Positions 8,489 through 17,792 of a DNA stretch of 64,000 nucleotides are shown here, one piece after another. Position numbers and translations under genes: made by a program. The notes below the pieces were generated by a model. It did not search any database and was not told the DNA's origin. It saw only the letters and a list, made by a program, of their open reading frames with translations. Within the stretch, counting starts at the first letter, position 1. Each line of letters begins with the position of its first letter. Source of the stretch: Oscillospiraceae bacterium (GTDB lineage Bacteria > Bacillota > Clostridia > Oscillospirales > Acutalibacteraceae); the NCBI GenBank assembly GCA_015066465.1, contig SVOI01000001.1, forward strand, positions 1 to 64,000, read 5' to 3'.

Positions 8489-9610
8489 ATGGAAGAACCA
8501 ATTAGAGTTTTGGCGATAGTCCATCAATTAAAGCCAGGAGGGTTGGAGAATAGATTGATGGATATTATAAGAAATATTGACCATTCAAGATTGATCATAG
8601 ATGTTTTTACTTATAGTTTGGAACCAGGAGTTTTTGATGACGAAGTAAAAGCTCTTGGAAATAAAGTCTTTTATAATCAACCATTGACTGTAAAAAATAT
8701 GATTTGGTATGTGAAATATTTTAGAAGTTTTCTTAAGTCTCATCCTGAATACAAAATAGTTCATGCTCATCAGGATGCATGGTGTAGTGTTTTTTGTAAA
8801 GGTGCTTATTTAGCTGGAGTTCCTATAAGAATAGCACATTCAAGAACTGCAATTTCATCTTTAAGCTTAAAGAACATTGTTAAAAATGTAATCAAGCTTC
8901 CAACTAAAAAATACGCTAATTTTTATTTTGCTGTATCTGAAAAGGCGGGGCGCTGGTTATACGGAAACAAGATGTATGAAAAAGGTGAAGTCCAGATATG
9001 GCCCAATGCTATAGATGCAAATAAATTTTATTACAACAAGGATATTCGTGAAGATATAAGAATTTCCAACGGGTGGGATAATAAATATGTTGTTATGCAC
9101 GTGGGTAATTTTACTCCGCCTAAAAACCATCCGTTTATATTAGAAGTATTTAACGAAATTCACAAGATGGATAAAGATGCTATTCTTGTTTTGGTGGGTA
9201 CAGGAGATAGAAACCCCCTTGACGAATATGTCAATGAATATAATTTAAGTGATGTTGTTGAATTTCTTGGTTCGAGAAATGATGTTAATGATTTGCTACA
9301 GGGTGCCGATGTTTTTCTATTTCCATCTATATTCGAAGGATTACCTGGTGCATTGGTAGAAGCTCAGGCTTCAGGGTTGTACTGTGTCATGTCTGATACA
9401 ATAGCAGAGGAAGTTCAAATAACAAATAATTTAACAATAAAGTCTCTTTCTGAAAGTCCGAGGATTTGGGCAGAAAGTGTTCTTAAATATAAATACTGTG
9501 AAAGATTTAATGAGCGAGAATGTATAGAGAAAAAAGGTTTTGATATTCATTCTTTGACAGAAAAACTTTGTGAGTTTTATGAAGAAAGTTATAAAAGAGG
9601 AGTAAATTAA
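8489..9610 (+). CDS. Glycosyltransferase family 4, EpsF-like
   Basis: A 373-residue GT-B retaining glycosyltransferase. The N-terminal half has LKPGGLENRLMDIIRNID and VHAHQDAWCS, and the C-terminal half has VMHVGNFTPPKNHPF and the E-x7-E-like FEGLPGALVEAQASG. The N-terminal segment resembles EpsF-type enzymes of exopolysaccharide loci. A strong GGAGG ribosome site precedes the ATG. The donor and linkage cannot be deduced. Only one base separates it from the sugar dehydrogenase downstream. Confidence 0.83.
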   Translation: MEEPIRVLAIVHQLKPGGLENRLMDIIRNIDHSRLIIDVFTYSLEPGVFDDEVKALGNKVFYNQPLTVKNMIWYVKYFRSFLKSHPEYKIVHAHQDAWCSVFCKGAYLAGVPIRIAHSRTAISSLSLKNIVKNVIKLPTKKYANFYFAVSEKAGRWLYGNKMYEKGEVQIWPNAIDANKFYYNKDIREDIRISNGWDNKYVVMHVGNFTPPKNHPFILEVFNEIHKMDKDAILVLVGTGDRNPLDEYVNEYNLSDVVEFLGSRNDVNDLLQGADVFLFPSIFEGLPGALVEAQASGLYCVMSDTIAEEVQITNNLTIKSLSESPRIWAESVLKYKYCERFNERECIEKKGFDIHSLTEKLCEFYEESYKRGVN

Positions 9611-9611
9611 A

Positions 9612-10925
9612 ATGAACTTATACGAAAAAATAGTAAACAAAGAAGAAAAAGTATCGTTGGTTGGTCTTGGTTACGTTGGTATGCCTATTGCAATTGAATT
9701 TGCAAAACGTGGTGTAGATGTAATAGGATATGACCTTAATACTCAAAAAATTGAAATTTATAAATCAGGTATCGACCCAACTCACGAGGTGGGTGATGAT
9801 GCAATTAAAGCAACAACAGTGGAATTTACATCAGATGAGCAAAAATTACGTGAGGCAAAATTCCATATTGTAGCAGTTCCTACTCCTGTAAATGATGACC
9901 ATACACCAGATTTAACTCCGGTGGAGGGTGCTTCCAGAATTCTTGGACGTAATCTTACAAAGGGTTCAGTTGTAGTTTTTGAATCAACTGTTTACCCAGG
10001 TGTTACAGAAGATGTTTGTGTGCCTATTTTAGAAAAAGAATCAGGTTTAAAATGTGGTGTTGATTTTAAGGTGGGTTATTCACCAGAAAGAATTAATCCG
10101 GGTGACAAAGTTCACAGATTAAATACAATTACAAAAATCGTTTCTGGTATGGATGAAGAAACATTAGATTGTGTTGCAAAGGTTTATGAAATTGTTATTG
10201 ATGCAGGTGTTCATCGTGCAGAGTCTATAAAAGTAGCAGAAGCTGCTAAGGTTATTGAAAATAGTCAGAGAGATATTAATATCGCTTTTGTAAACGAATT
10301 ATCTATAATTTTTAATAAACTTGGTATAGATACTCTTGCTGTGCTTCGTGCGGCTGGAACAAAATGGAATTTCCTTCCTTTCCGTCCGGGTCTTGTGGGT
10401 GGTCACTGTATTGGCGTTGACCCTTATTACTTAACCTATAAGGCAGAGATGTTGGGATATCATAGTCAGGTAATATTGTCAGGACGTAGAATAAATGACG
10501 ATATGGGTAAATATGTAGCTGAAAATGTAGTTAAAAACTTAATAAGAGCGGGTAAAGCTGTAAAAAATGCAAAAGTTGCTATTTTAGGTTTCACATTTAA
10601 AGAGAATTGCCCAGATACCCGTAATACAAAGATATTTGATATAGTAAAAGAATTAAGAGAATATGGTATTGAGCCAATTGTATCAGACCCTGTTGCTGAT
10701 GCTGAAGAAGCTAAGCATCTTTACAGTATTGAGTTTATTGATATAGAATCTGTTAAAGGTATGGATGCAGTTGTTCTTGCAGTTGGTCACGATGAGTTTT
10801 CTGAACTCACCAAAGAAGATATCAACAATTTCTTTGCTGCTGGTAAAAAAGTTCTTGTCGATGTTAAGGGTGTTCTTAACAGAAAAGAATACGAGGCTGA
10901 AGGCTACGATTATTGGAGACTTTAA
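9612..10925 (+). CDS. tviB: UDP-N-acetylhexosamine 6-dehydrogenase (TviB/WbpO type)
   Basis: The 437-residue enzyme belongs to the UDP-glucose/GDP-mannose dehydrogenase family. VSLVGLGYVGMPIA near the N-terminus is the NAD site, and the catalytic cysteine is C266 in GGHCIGVDPYYLT. The GGHCIGVDPYYL form and overall length match the TviB/VipA/WbpO/WecC group, which oxidises UDP-GlcNAc or UDP-GalNAc at C6 to the uronic acid. It is followed directly by a WbpP/TviC-like 4-epimerase, the same pair that makes UDP-GalNAcA for the Vi antigen. It is a different enzyme from the UDP-glucose dehydrogenase at 24491. The gene symbol refers to the type. Confidence 0.85.
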   Translation: MNLYEKIVNKEEKVSLVGLGYVGMPIAIEFAKRGVDVIGYDLNTQKIEIYKSGIDPTHEVGDDAIKATTVEFTSDEQKLREAKFHIVAVPTPVNDDHTPDLTPVEGASRILGRNLTKGSVVVFESTVYPGVTEDVCVPILEKESGLKCGVDFKVGYSPERINPGDKVHRLNTITKIVSGMDEETLDCVAKVYEIVIDAGVHRAESIKVAEAAKVIENSQRDINIAFVNELSIIFNKLGIDTLAVLRAAGTKWNFLPFRPGLVGGHCIGVDPYYLTYKAEMLGYHSQVILSGRRINDDMGKYVAENVVKNLIRAGKAVKNAKVAILGFTFKENCPDTRNTKIFDIVKELREYGIEPIVSDPVADAEEAKHLYSIEFIDIESVKGMDAVVLAVGHDEFSELTKEDINNFFAAGKKVLVDVKGVLNRKEYEAEGYDYWRL

Positions 10926-10927
10926 TT

Positions 10928-11908
10928 ATGGGATACAAACATTTACAATTTCCAGAAAATTCACTTTTCCTTGTTACAGGTGGGGCAGGATTTATTGGCT
11001 CTAACCTCTGCGAAGCAATTCTTAATATGGGTCATCGTGTACGTTGTCTTGATGATTTGTCAACAGGCAAACAAAAGAATGTTGACGAGTTTATAAATAA
11101 CCCAAATTACGAATTTATAAAAGGAGACATCAAGGATTTAGAAACTTGTATAAAAGCCTGCGAAGGTGTAGATTATGTTCTTAATCAGGCTGCCTGGGGA
11201 AGCGTTCCAAGATCTATTGAAATGCCGTTGTTTTATTCTTTAAACAACATTCAAGGAACACTCAATATGCTTGAAGCATCAAGACAAAATGGCGTTAAGA
11301 AGTTTGTGTATGCATCTTCAAGCTCTGTATATGGAGATGAGCCAAATCTTCCTAAAAAAGAAGGAAGAGAAGGAAATCTTCTTTCACCTTATGCCCTTAC
11401 AAAGCGTTGTGATGAAGAGTGGGCAAAAATGTATACAAAGCATTATGGTCTTGATACTTACGGCTTACGCTATTTTAATGTTTTTGGTCGTAGACAAGAC
11501 CCAGATGGTGCTTATGCTGCAGTAATTCCTAAATTTATAAAGCAAATTCTTAATGGTGATGTTCCGACTATAAATGGCGATGGAAAGCAAAGCCGTGACT
11601 TTACTTATATAGAAAATGTTATAGAAGCAAATTTAAAGGCTTGCCTTGCTGATGGCAGTGCGGCTGGCGAAGCATTCAATATAGCTTATGGTGGCAGAGA
11701 GTATCTTATTGATATTTATTATGGCTTAACAGAGGCACTTGGAGTGAATATTGAGCCGAATTTTGGTCCAGACCGTGCGGGTGATATAAAGCATAGTAAT
11801 GCGGATATCAGCAAGGCGAAGGAAATGATTGGTTATGACCCTGAGTGGGATTTTGACAGAGGTATTAAAGCTGCTATTGAGTGGTATAAGGAGAATTTGA
11901 AAAATTAA
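10928..11908 (+). CDS. tviC: UDP-GlcNAc(A) 4-epimerase (TviC/WbpP type)
   Basis: A 326-residue extended SDR. VTGGAGFIGSN is the nucleotide loop, SSSSVYG holds the catalytic serine region, and Y155-x3-K159 is the catalytic pair. NQAAWGSVPRSIEMP is close to the conserved block of WbpP/TviC epimerases, which interconvert UDP-GlcNAc(A) and UDP-GalNAc(A). With the preceding dehydrogenase it gives a route to UDP-GalNAcA, so the polymer should contain an acidic aminosugar (inference). The ATG at 10928 is preferred over a TTG at 10913, since GGAGA at 10915-10919 lies inside the end of the previous gene at proper spacing. Confidence 0.85.
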   Translation: MGYKHLQFPENSLFLVTGGAGFIGSNLCEAILNMGHRVRCLDDLSTGKQKNVDEFINNPNYEFIKGDIKDLETCIKACEGVDYVLNQAAWGSVPRSIEMPLFYSLNNIQGTLNMLEASRQNGVKKFVYASSSSVYGDEPNLPKKEGREGNLLSPYALTKRCDEEWAKMYTKHYGLDTYGLRYFNVFGRRQDPDGAYAAVIPKFIKQILNGDVPTINGDGKQSRDFTYIENVIEANLKACLADGSAAGEAFNIAYGGREYLIDIYYGLTEALGVNIEPNFGPDRAGDIKHSNADISKAKEMIGYDPEWDFDRGIKAAIEWYKENLKN

Positions 11909-11951
11909 TCATTAGATTTATATGATTAATAAGGCATAAAGGAGAAGGTTT

Positions 11952-13055
11952 ATGGTTCCTTACATAGTTTTGTTTGTGTGCCTGCTGTTTGGTGGCTTTT
12001 TTGAAGTTTGTAGACCTACAAATATGAATGATTTGGAAGAAACTAAAGAGAAATATAAAAATTTTTATGCAATAATTCCTGGTTTGATTATATTCTTTTT
12101 AGGTGTTTTTCGTGAGACATCTGTTGGAGCTGATGCCCAGTCGTATTATATCTATTATTGGAATCGATTAGAAGGATTTACTTGGAATGAATTATTTACA
12201 AATTTTTCTATAGATAATGGTTTTTTTATTATTTTAAAAGTAATTGCGCTTTTCACGGGCGATTGGTGGCTTGCACGTGCAACACTTTTTGTTTTAACGT
12301 TTTCTCTTTATTACGTAATCATAATAAAAGAATCTGACTACCCATGTGTGTCGTTGTTGATTTTTGTAGGTTTAGCTAACATATGTTTTATGTTAGGTAT
12401 TTTAAGACAGTCGTTAGCTATAGGGATTTGTTTTTTTGCATATAAATATCTAAAGAAAAACGAATGGTTAAAGTTTATAATATTTGTGTTAATTGCAGCA
12501 ACAATTCACAAAACAGCATTAATAAGTCTATATGCGTTTATAGTTAGTTTTTTTAAACTCAAAAAAATCTCACATTACAAATTTATTCTTTTATCAAGTA
12601 TTGCAGCAGTGGTGTTTTATGTTGCGATTCCTATGATTACAGCATCATATAACACTCAAATATATGAAAATGTTGCAACTTCCGATGGTGGATATGGAAT
12701 GTTATTGTTTATGATGATAGTATTTGCAATTTTAGGTTATTTAATGAATCATATAAAGAGAAATGAAGAATCAACTGAGTTAAACACTGAATTAGTCGAT
12801 AAAGACGAGGCAGTAAGTTTGTTTAACATATCATGTGGCGCATTCTTTGTACAAATTGGGGCATTACAATGGTCTTTGTTAAATCGAGCAACCGCTTGCT
12901 TTTCAATATATTGGTGTTTGTTATTTCCCAAACTCTTAAATAAATTATCTCAAAAAAATAGACTTCAGGTTTACTTGCTTTTAGTTGTTTTATTTGGTTT
13001 TATGTTCTTTTATCAAATAGATGAAGTAGAGTTCTTTGTAATGCATAGTTTTTAA
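11952..13055 (+). CDS. wzy: EpsG/Wzy-family polysaccharide polymerase
   Basis: A 367-residue, very hydrophobic protein with roughly ten membrane segments. The early soluble loop with FRETSVGADAQSYY and the later LGILRQSLAIGICFFAYKYL and IHKTALISL segments match the EpsG family of repeat-unit polymerases, where these are the recurring landmarks. It would join lipid-linked repeat units at the outer face of the membrane. AAGGAGAAGG precedes the ATG. The gene is markedly more AT-rich than the sugar-nucleotide genes before it, a pattern common for serotype-specific genes. A second, unrelated polymerase/ligase-like gene lies at 36854. Confidence 0.82.
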   Translation: MVPYIVLFVCLLFGGFFEVCRPTNMNDLEETKEKYKNFYAIIPGLIIFFLGVFRETSVGADAQSYYIYYWNRLEGFTWNELFTNFSIDNGFFIILKVIALFTGDWWLARATLFVLTFSLYYVIIIKESDYPCVSLLIFVGLANICFMLGILRQSLAIGICFFAYKYLKKNEWLKFIIFVLIAATIHKTALISLYAFIVSFFKLKKISHYKFILLSSIAAVVFYVAIPMITASYNTQIYENVATSDGGYGMLLFMMIVFAILGYLMNHIKRNEESTELNTELVDKDEAVSLFNISCGAFFVQIGALQWSLLNRATACFSIYWCLLFPKLLNKLSQKNRLQVYLLLVVLFGFMFFYQIDEVEFFVMHSF

Positions 13056-13111
13056 TTTAAAGGATTTATAGTGAACTATATATAAATAAGTTATTGAGGA
13101 TGTTATGAAAA

Positions 13112-14182
13112 ATGAAATTACTGTTTTATATAAATACATTAGGTGGCGGTGGAGCTGAGCGAGTAATAGTAAATTTATCAAATTATTTTTCAAGGAATTC
13201 GACCAATGAAGTTGTTTTAGTTGCTTCATATCCCAATGAAAATGAATATTTTATTGATTCCACAGTAAAAAAAGTGTATTTGAGTGAAGAACGAAATGAA
13301 GACTCATTTTTAAAAAGAAATTTTTGTTGTATAAGAGAATTACGAAGAATAATAAAGGCAGAAAAACCAGATACCGCACTTGCATTTATGGCAGAGCCCA
13401 ATTTCAGATTGTTATTATCAACCTTTGGTTTGAGTTTACGTAAAATTATTTCTGTAAGAAATGATCCGATTCGTGAATATGGTAATTTTGTGTATCGTAT
13501 ATTATCTAAATTTTTATTTAAATATTCAGATTTAGTGGTTTTCCAAACACAAGAAGCAAAACAGTTTTTTTCTAAAAAAATACAAAAAAAATCCGCCATT
13601 ATAATGAATCAGGTAAATGAGAAATTTTTTGCAACTGATATTGTTAATAAAAGAAAGGAAATTGTTACAGTTGGTTCTTTTAAAGCACAAAAAAATCACA
13701 AAATGCTTATAGAGGCATTTTCTAAAATCAGTGATAAAATAACGGATAACTTAATTATATATGGAGAAGGTAAATTACGAGAAGAATTAGAGGGTTTAAT
13801 AGAAGAAAAAGGTTTAACGGAAAGAGTTTTTTTACCAGGGCATACCTCGGATGTTATTGGTTCTATAAAAGGGGCAAAAGTATTTGTACTTTCTTCAGAT
13901 TACGAGGGTATGCCTAATGCATTGTTGGAAGCTATGGCTCTGGGTGTTCCGTGTGTTTCTACAGATTGCCCATGTGGTGGACCAAGAGAAATTATAAATG
14001 ATGCTGAAAACGGCTTTCTAGTACCAGTTAGTGATGAGGATTTTCTGGCCAAAAAAATGCTTGAGCTTATTAATAATGAAGAATTGCAAAATAAATTTTC
14101 TCGAAATGCTCGTAAGTCGGCAGAGAAATTTAAGCCAGATAAAATTTTTTGTGAATGGGAAAAAGTGCTTTTAAACAACTAA
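13112..14182 (+). CDS. Glycosyltransferase family 4
   Basis: A 356-residue GT-B enzyme with the N-terminal signature TLGGGGAERVIVNLSNYF, the donor-domain start IVTVGSFKAQKNH, and the E-x7-E site YEGMPNALLEAMALGVPCV. The GGGGAERV opening resembles GalNAc transferases of the PglH/PglJ group, which would fit the presence of GalNAc-type donors, but this does not fix specificity. An out-of-frame ATG at 13105 lies between the GAGGA ribosome site (13096-13100) and the true ATG, which leaves an unusually long spacing of 11 bases. Very AT-rich. Confidence 0.82.
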   Translation: MKLLFYINTLGGGGAERVIVNLSNYFSRNSTNEVVLVASYPNENEYFIDSTVKKVYLSEERNEDSFLKRNFCCIRELRRIIKAEKPDTALAFMAEPNFRLLLSTFGLSLRKIISVRNDPIREYGNFVYRILSKFLFKYSDLVVFQTQEAKQFFSKKIQKKSAIIMNQVNEKFFATDIVNKRKEIVTVGSFKAQKNHKMLIEAFSKISDKITDNLIIYGEGKLREELEGLIEEKGLTERVFLPGHTSDVIGSIKGAKVFVLSSDYEGMPNALLEAMALGVPCVSTDCPCGGPREIINDAENGFLVPVSDEDFLAKKMLELINNEELQNKFSRNARKSAEKFKPDKIFCEWEKVLLNN

Positions 14183-14232
14183 TTATTTTAATATTGCAAC
14201 TGATTGAGAAGTTAAAAAGGAGAACACTAAAT

Positions 14233-15189
14233 ATGAGTTTAAGGAATATGGTTTTAAAAATAATGGTAAGTCAGGCACCTATAGCAAAAGTGTTTAAAAA
14301 GATAATAGCAAACAAGTTTATTTATGATGTTGGTAGGTCTATTGCTTACTCAAAAAATATGGACGATGAAAGTTATTTAAAAAAGTATTATAAAGAGTTT
14401 TTTGGCGTTGAACCAGATTTAGTGAATCCCAAAAATTTTAATGAAAAGAACAATTGGAGAAAATTGAATGACAGAAAAGATATATACACCCAGATGGTGG
14501 ATAAACTGAGAATGAAAGACTACGTTGAAGAAAAGTGTGGAGATGGCAACACTTTTAAATTTTTGGGTGCTTGGGAAAAGCCTGAAGATATAGATTTCGA
14601 TTCACTTCCTGAGCAATTTGTATTAAAGGTGAACCATGCAGGTGGTATTGTTGTGTGTAGAGATAAATCAAAATTTGATAAAGGAGAGGCTTGTAAAAAG
14701 TTAAAAAAATCACTCGCAGAAGATTATTATATCCGTCATAGAGAATGGCCTTATAAAAATGTAAAAAGAATGATTCTTGCTGAAGAATATATGGGTGAGA
14801 ATCTTGTGGATTTTAAAAATTATTGTTTTAACGGAAAGCTTCAATATACTTTTGTTTGGAATAACCATTCCAGAGAAGATGGTCTTAAGCCTGAAGCATG
14901 TTTTTGCGGAGCATATGATACAAACTGGGAAAAAACAGATTTAGATATAGATTATCCGCATGACTATTTAGTCGTTGAAAAACCGGTTTGTTATGAGGAA
15001 ATGAAGATAATTGCTGAAAAACTCTCAAATGACATTCCATTTGTAAGGGTGGATTGTTATATTGTTAATGGTAAAGTTTATGTTGGTGAAATGACATTCT
15101 TCCCATGGGGCGGTTTTTTAAAATTCAAAGACGAAAAATGGAACAATCTTTTAGGTGAACTTGAAAAACTTCCTGGAATAGATTATTGA
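14233..15189 (+). CDS. TupA-like ATP-grasp protein
   Basis: A 318-residue protein of the TupA-like ATP-grasp group found in capsule and teichuronopeptide loci. Landmarks are PKNFNEKNNWRKLNDR, MVDKLRMKDYV, FVLKVNHAGGIVVCRDK (nucleotide-binding strand), ILAEEYMGENLVDFKNYCFNG, and the C-terminal RVDCYIVNGKVYVGEMTF acidic block for Mg. Members are thought to be amidoligases that couple amino acids or similar groups to uronic acid carboxyls. That would fit a GalNAcA- or GalA-containing polymer, but it is inference. Some databases label the family as glycosyltransferase. Start is ATG 14233 after AAAAAGGAG; a longer reading frame from 14155 overlaps the previous gene. Confidence 0.78.
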   Translation: MSLRNMVLKIMVSQAPIAKVFKKIIANKFIYDVGRSIAYSKNMDDESYLKKYYKEFFGVEPDLVNPKNFNEKNNWRKLNDRKDIYTQMVDKLRMKDYVEEKCGDGNTFKFLGAWEKPEDIDFDSLPEQFVLKVNHAGGIVVCRDKSKFDKGEACKKLKKSLAEDYYIRHREWPYKNVKRMILAEEYMGENLVDFKNYCFNGKLQYTFVWNNHSREDGLKPEACFCGAYDTNWEKTDLDIDYPHDYLVVEKPVCYEEMKIIAEKLSNDIPFVRVDCYIVNGKVYVGEMTFFPWGGFLKFKDEKWNNLLGELEKLPGIDY

Positions 15190-15367
15190 TTAAAATGGTG
15201 GTTTTAGAGATATGAAACAGTAAAAATGGTAGAGAAAAAACTATATTGAAATCAACAAAAACTCTTTACAAAGCTTAACAAAGATTATTTAGAGTTGATT
15301 AAGATAGAGAACTTGTATAAAGTTGGTATTATAATACATCGTATAATTTGAAGAAATATATTTATAG

Positions 15368-15472
15368 GTAATAGAATCGTGTATGAATCAAACTTATGCT
15401 AATATAGAAATTATAGTTGTGGATGATGGTTCTTTTGTTGCAACTTATGTTGGTGTGAGAGGATATGGATAA
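15368..15472 (+). pseudogene. Remnant of a family 2 glycosyltransferase N-terminus
   Basis: Within the 364-base gap 15190-15553, one frame reads ...VIESCMNQTYANIEIIVVDDGS, the start of a GT2 (GT-A) glycosyltransferase with its DDGS nucleotide-binding motif. The frame ends at the TAA at 15470-15472, and nothing of the remaining 200 or more residues is left downstream. Upstream of it the frame is closed. The rest of the gap is AT-rich with no clear gene or terminator. This looks like a scar of gene loss or replacement during reshuffling of the locus. Confidence 0.7.
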
Positions 15473-15553
15473 ATCTACCGGATAAAACAATGTAATAAAA
15501 AACGTTTTTTAGTTTTAGATCTTTGATAATATTTTTTGTTTACAGGAGAACAT

Positions 15554-16645
15554 ATGAGAGTTTTACTTCTTGGGGAATTTAGCTCCCTACATCGATATTT
15601 AAAGGAAGGCTTACAGGAATTAGGTGGAATAGAAGTCGAATTATATGCTAATGGCGATGGGTGGAAGAAAATTACTGGTGCCGATGGGGTTTTGTATAAT
15701 TCGGGTAGTAATTTCATTAATAGAGTCTATAATTATTTTATAGATGCATACAAAAAAGCCAATACTTTTCAGGAATATGATGTTGTTCAAATTGTAAACC
15801 CAACAATTTATCCGGACTTTATCAATGAAACTATACTTCGATTGATCGCTAAAAAGAATAAATCTTTATCGGTGGTTGCAGCTGGTTATTCTGAAGCTTT
15901 GGTAAATGCCTATCAAAGTGGAATATTTGATTACTACGTCTACGATTATGATAAATATTCTGTAAATAGATATACAGAAGATTCTTTTAGAAATAAACTA
16001 ATTATCCACAATGAAAAATGGGTGAATAAACATGCAGACATAATTATACCCAGCTTATATGAATATACAGTTGGTTATAAGAGCGAGGATTTGCATAAGC
16101 TTCATAACGTTATTCCGTTTCCTATTAATTTAAGTGATTTAAAATATCAAGAGAATAACCCGAAAAATAAAGTGGTGTTTTTTCATGGTATAAACAGAGA
16201 ACTCGCAAAAGGAACTCCGTTTATTCGTGAAGCATTGGAAAAGTTGCAAGAAAAATATCCAAATGATGTTGAAGTTATTATTGATGGAAAAATGCCATTT
16301 AAAGAATATGTTGAAGTAATGCAAAGAGCCAATGTGGTGGTTGATCAGTGTTGCAGTTATGGTTATGGGATTAATGCATGTATTGCTATGGCTCAAGGAA
16401 AAGTTGTTGTATCGGGTGCAAGGCAAGAGACCTTGAATGCATTTGGGATTGAAAAAACTCCTATGTTATGTGCAAAACCAGATGTGGGCTACCTTTACAA
16501 TCAATTTGAATGTATTTTGCAACAAAAGAAAAATCTTACACAATGGGGTTACGATTCACGGCAATATGTTGAGAATCTCCACGATCATGTAAAAGTAGCA
16601 CAACAGTATGTAGATGCATGGAAGTCGACAGGAAAAATTGTGTAA
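15554..16645 (+). CDS. Glycosyltransferase (GT-B, family 4-like)
   Basis: A 363-residue protein with a glycosyltransferase GT-B layout. The N-terminal half contains VLLLGEFSSLHRYLKEGL and EYDVVQIVNP. The C-terminal half contains FFHGINRELAKGTPFIREAL, then VVVDQCCSYGYGINACIAMAQGKVVVSG, a donor-site block seen in polysaccharide-locus transferases of unknown specificity. The start ATG 15554 has AGGAG at 15544-15548; the frame is open from a TTG at 15536, which is less likely. It begins the block that supplies the dTDP-3-acetamidosugar genes, so it could be the transferase for that sugar (inference). Confidence 0.7.
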   Translation: MRVLLLGEFSSLHRYLKEGLQELGGIEVELYANGDGWKKITGADGVLYNSGSNFINRVYNYFIDAYKKANTFQEYDVVQIVNPTIYPDFINETILRLIAKKNKSLSVVAAGYSEALVNAYQSGIFDYYVYDYDKYSVNRYTEDSFRNKLIIHNEKWVNKHADIIIPSLYEYTVGYKSEDLHKLHNVIPFPINLSDLKYQENNPKNKVVFFHGINRELAKGTPFIREALEKLQEKYPNDVEVIIDGKMPFKEYVEVMQRANVVVDQCCSYGYGINACIAMAQGKVVVSGARQETLNAFGIEKTPMLCAKPDVGYLYNQFECILQQKKNLTQWGYDSRQYVENLHDHVKVAQQYVDAWKSTGKIV

Positions 16646-16681
16646 AAATGGTTGCAGATGAAGTATTAGGAGGAAACTAAT

Positions 16682-17788
16682 ATGATAATGCCAAATAACT
16701 TAGGGAGACAGTATAATCTCCACGCAAAAGAATATGAGCAAAAGGCAATAGAGGTTCTTAGGTCTGGTTGGTATATTCTTGGAAATGAAGTTAAAATGTT
16801 TGAAAAAGAATGGGCAGATTATGTTGGCTCAAAATATTGTGTAGGGTTAGCAAGTGGATTAGATGCACTTTGGATGAGTTTTAAAATTCTTGGAATAGGT
16901 CAAGGCGACGAAGTTATTGTATGTTCAAATTCTTATATAGCGTGTGTTATGGGCATTACAATGAATGGTGCAACACCGGTGTTTGTCGAACCAGATGAAT
17001 ACGATAATATTGATGCTGACAAAATAGAATCGGCAATCACTAATAAAACAAAAGCTATTCTTGCGGTTCATCTTTATGGAACAGCTTGTAACATGACTAA
17101 GGTTATAAAAATCGCAAAGGCTTATAATCTTCGTGTAGTTGAAGATTGTGCTCAGAGTCACGGAAATCATTGGGAAGGCAAAACGGTAGGTACTTTTGGA
17201 GATATAGGATGTTTTAGTTTTTACCCGAGCAAAGGTTGTGGCGCATTTGGCGATGCTGGATGTATTGTAACAGATAATGAAGAGTTGGCTGATAAATTTA
17301 AAGTGTTTAGAAATTATGGTAGTCGTGTGCGTTATCAAAATGAGGTTGTTGGAACAAACAGTAGATTGGACGAGCTTCAAGCAGGCTTATTGAGAGTCAA
17401 AATGAAACATCTTGATGAGTTTAATTCAGAAAGATGTAAAATAGCAGAGCACTATAATAGAGAAATTATTAATCCGAGGATAAGATTACCGAAGATAAGA
17501 CCTGGTGCAGATTCTTCATGGCATCAATATGTTGTTCATGTTTCTGGTTGTAGAGATGAATTTGCAGAGTTCTTGAGAAAGCATGATATAGGTACAATTA
17601 TTCACTATCCTATACCCCCTCATTTGAGTGATGCATATAAATATTTGGGTTATAAGAAGGGTGATTTTCCGATAGCAGAACAGTATGCAGATGAGGTGCT
17701 TAGTTTACCAATGTATAACGGGATGACGGAAGAAGAGCAAAGCTATGTGATTGAAAAAATTAATGCATTTGTTCCTGAGGAGGCGTAG
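16682..17788 (+). CDS. fdtB: dTDP-3-oxo-6-deoxyhexose aminotransferase (FdtB/QdtB type)
   Basis: A 368-residue DegT/DnrJ/EryC1/StrS aminotransferase that uses PLP. The Schiff-base lysine is K184 in FYPSKGCGAFGDAG, and VVEDCAQSHG supplies the acidic PLP contact. Immediately downstream is an FdtA/QdtA-like 3,4-ketoisomerase, and rfbA/rfbB follow, so it most likely aminates C3 of dTDP-3-keto-6-deoxyhexose to give dTDP-Fuc3N or dTDP-Qui3N. The two products cannot be distinguished by eye. AGGAGG at 16668-16673 supports the ATG at 16682 rather than 16688. Confidence 0.82.
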   Translation: MIMPNNLGRQYNLHAKEYEQKAIEVLRSGWYILGNEVKMFEKEWADYVGSKYCVGLASGLDALWMSFKILGIGQGDEVIVCSNSYIACVMGITMNGATPVFVEPDEYDNIDADKIESAITNKTKAILAVHLYGTACNMTKVIKIAKAYNLRVVEDCAQSHGNHWEGKTVGTFGDIGCFSFYPSKGCGAFGDAGCIVTDNEELADKFKVFRNYGSRVRYQNEVVGTNSRLDELQAGLLRVKMKHLDEFNSERCKIAEHYNREIINPRIRLPKIRPGADSSWHQYVVHVSGCRDEFAEFLRKHDIGTIIHYPIPPHLSDAYKYLGYKKGDFPIAEQYADEVLSLPMYNGMTEEEQSYVIEKINAFVPEEA

Positions 17789-17792
17789 GTAT

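Noticed and set aside
9612-10925. UDP-glucose dehydrogenase as the identity of this gene
   Set aside because: The GGHCIGVDPYYLT catalytic block and neighbouring WbpP/TviC-type epimerase fit the UDP-HexNAc dehydrogenase group; a true Ugd is at 24491.
13183-13599. Open frame of 138 codons on the minus strand
   Set aside because: Antisense to the GT4 gene at 13112; AT-rich coding frames often leave open antisense frames.
16925-17380. Open frame of 151 codons on the minus strand
   Set aside because: It lies wholly antisense to the aminotransferase gene, has no ribosome site and its translation is low-complexity Ser/Thr/Ile with no motif.
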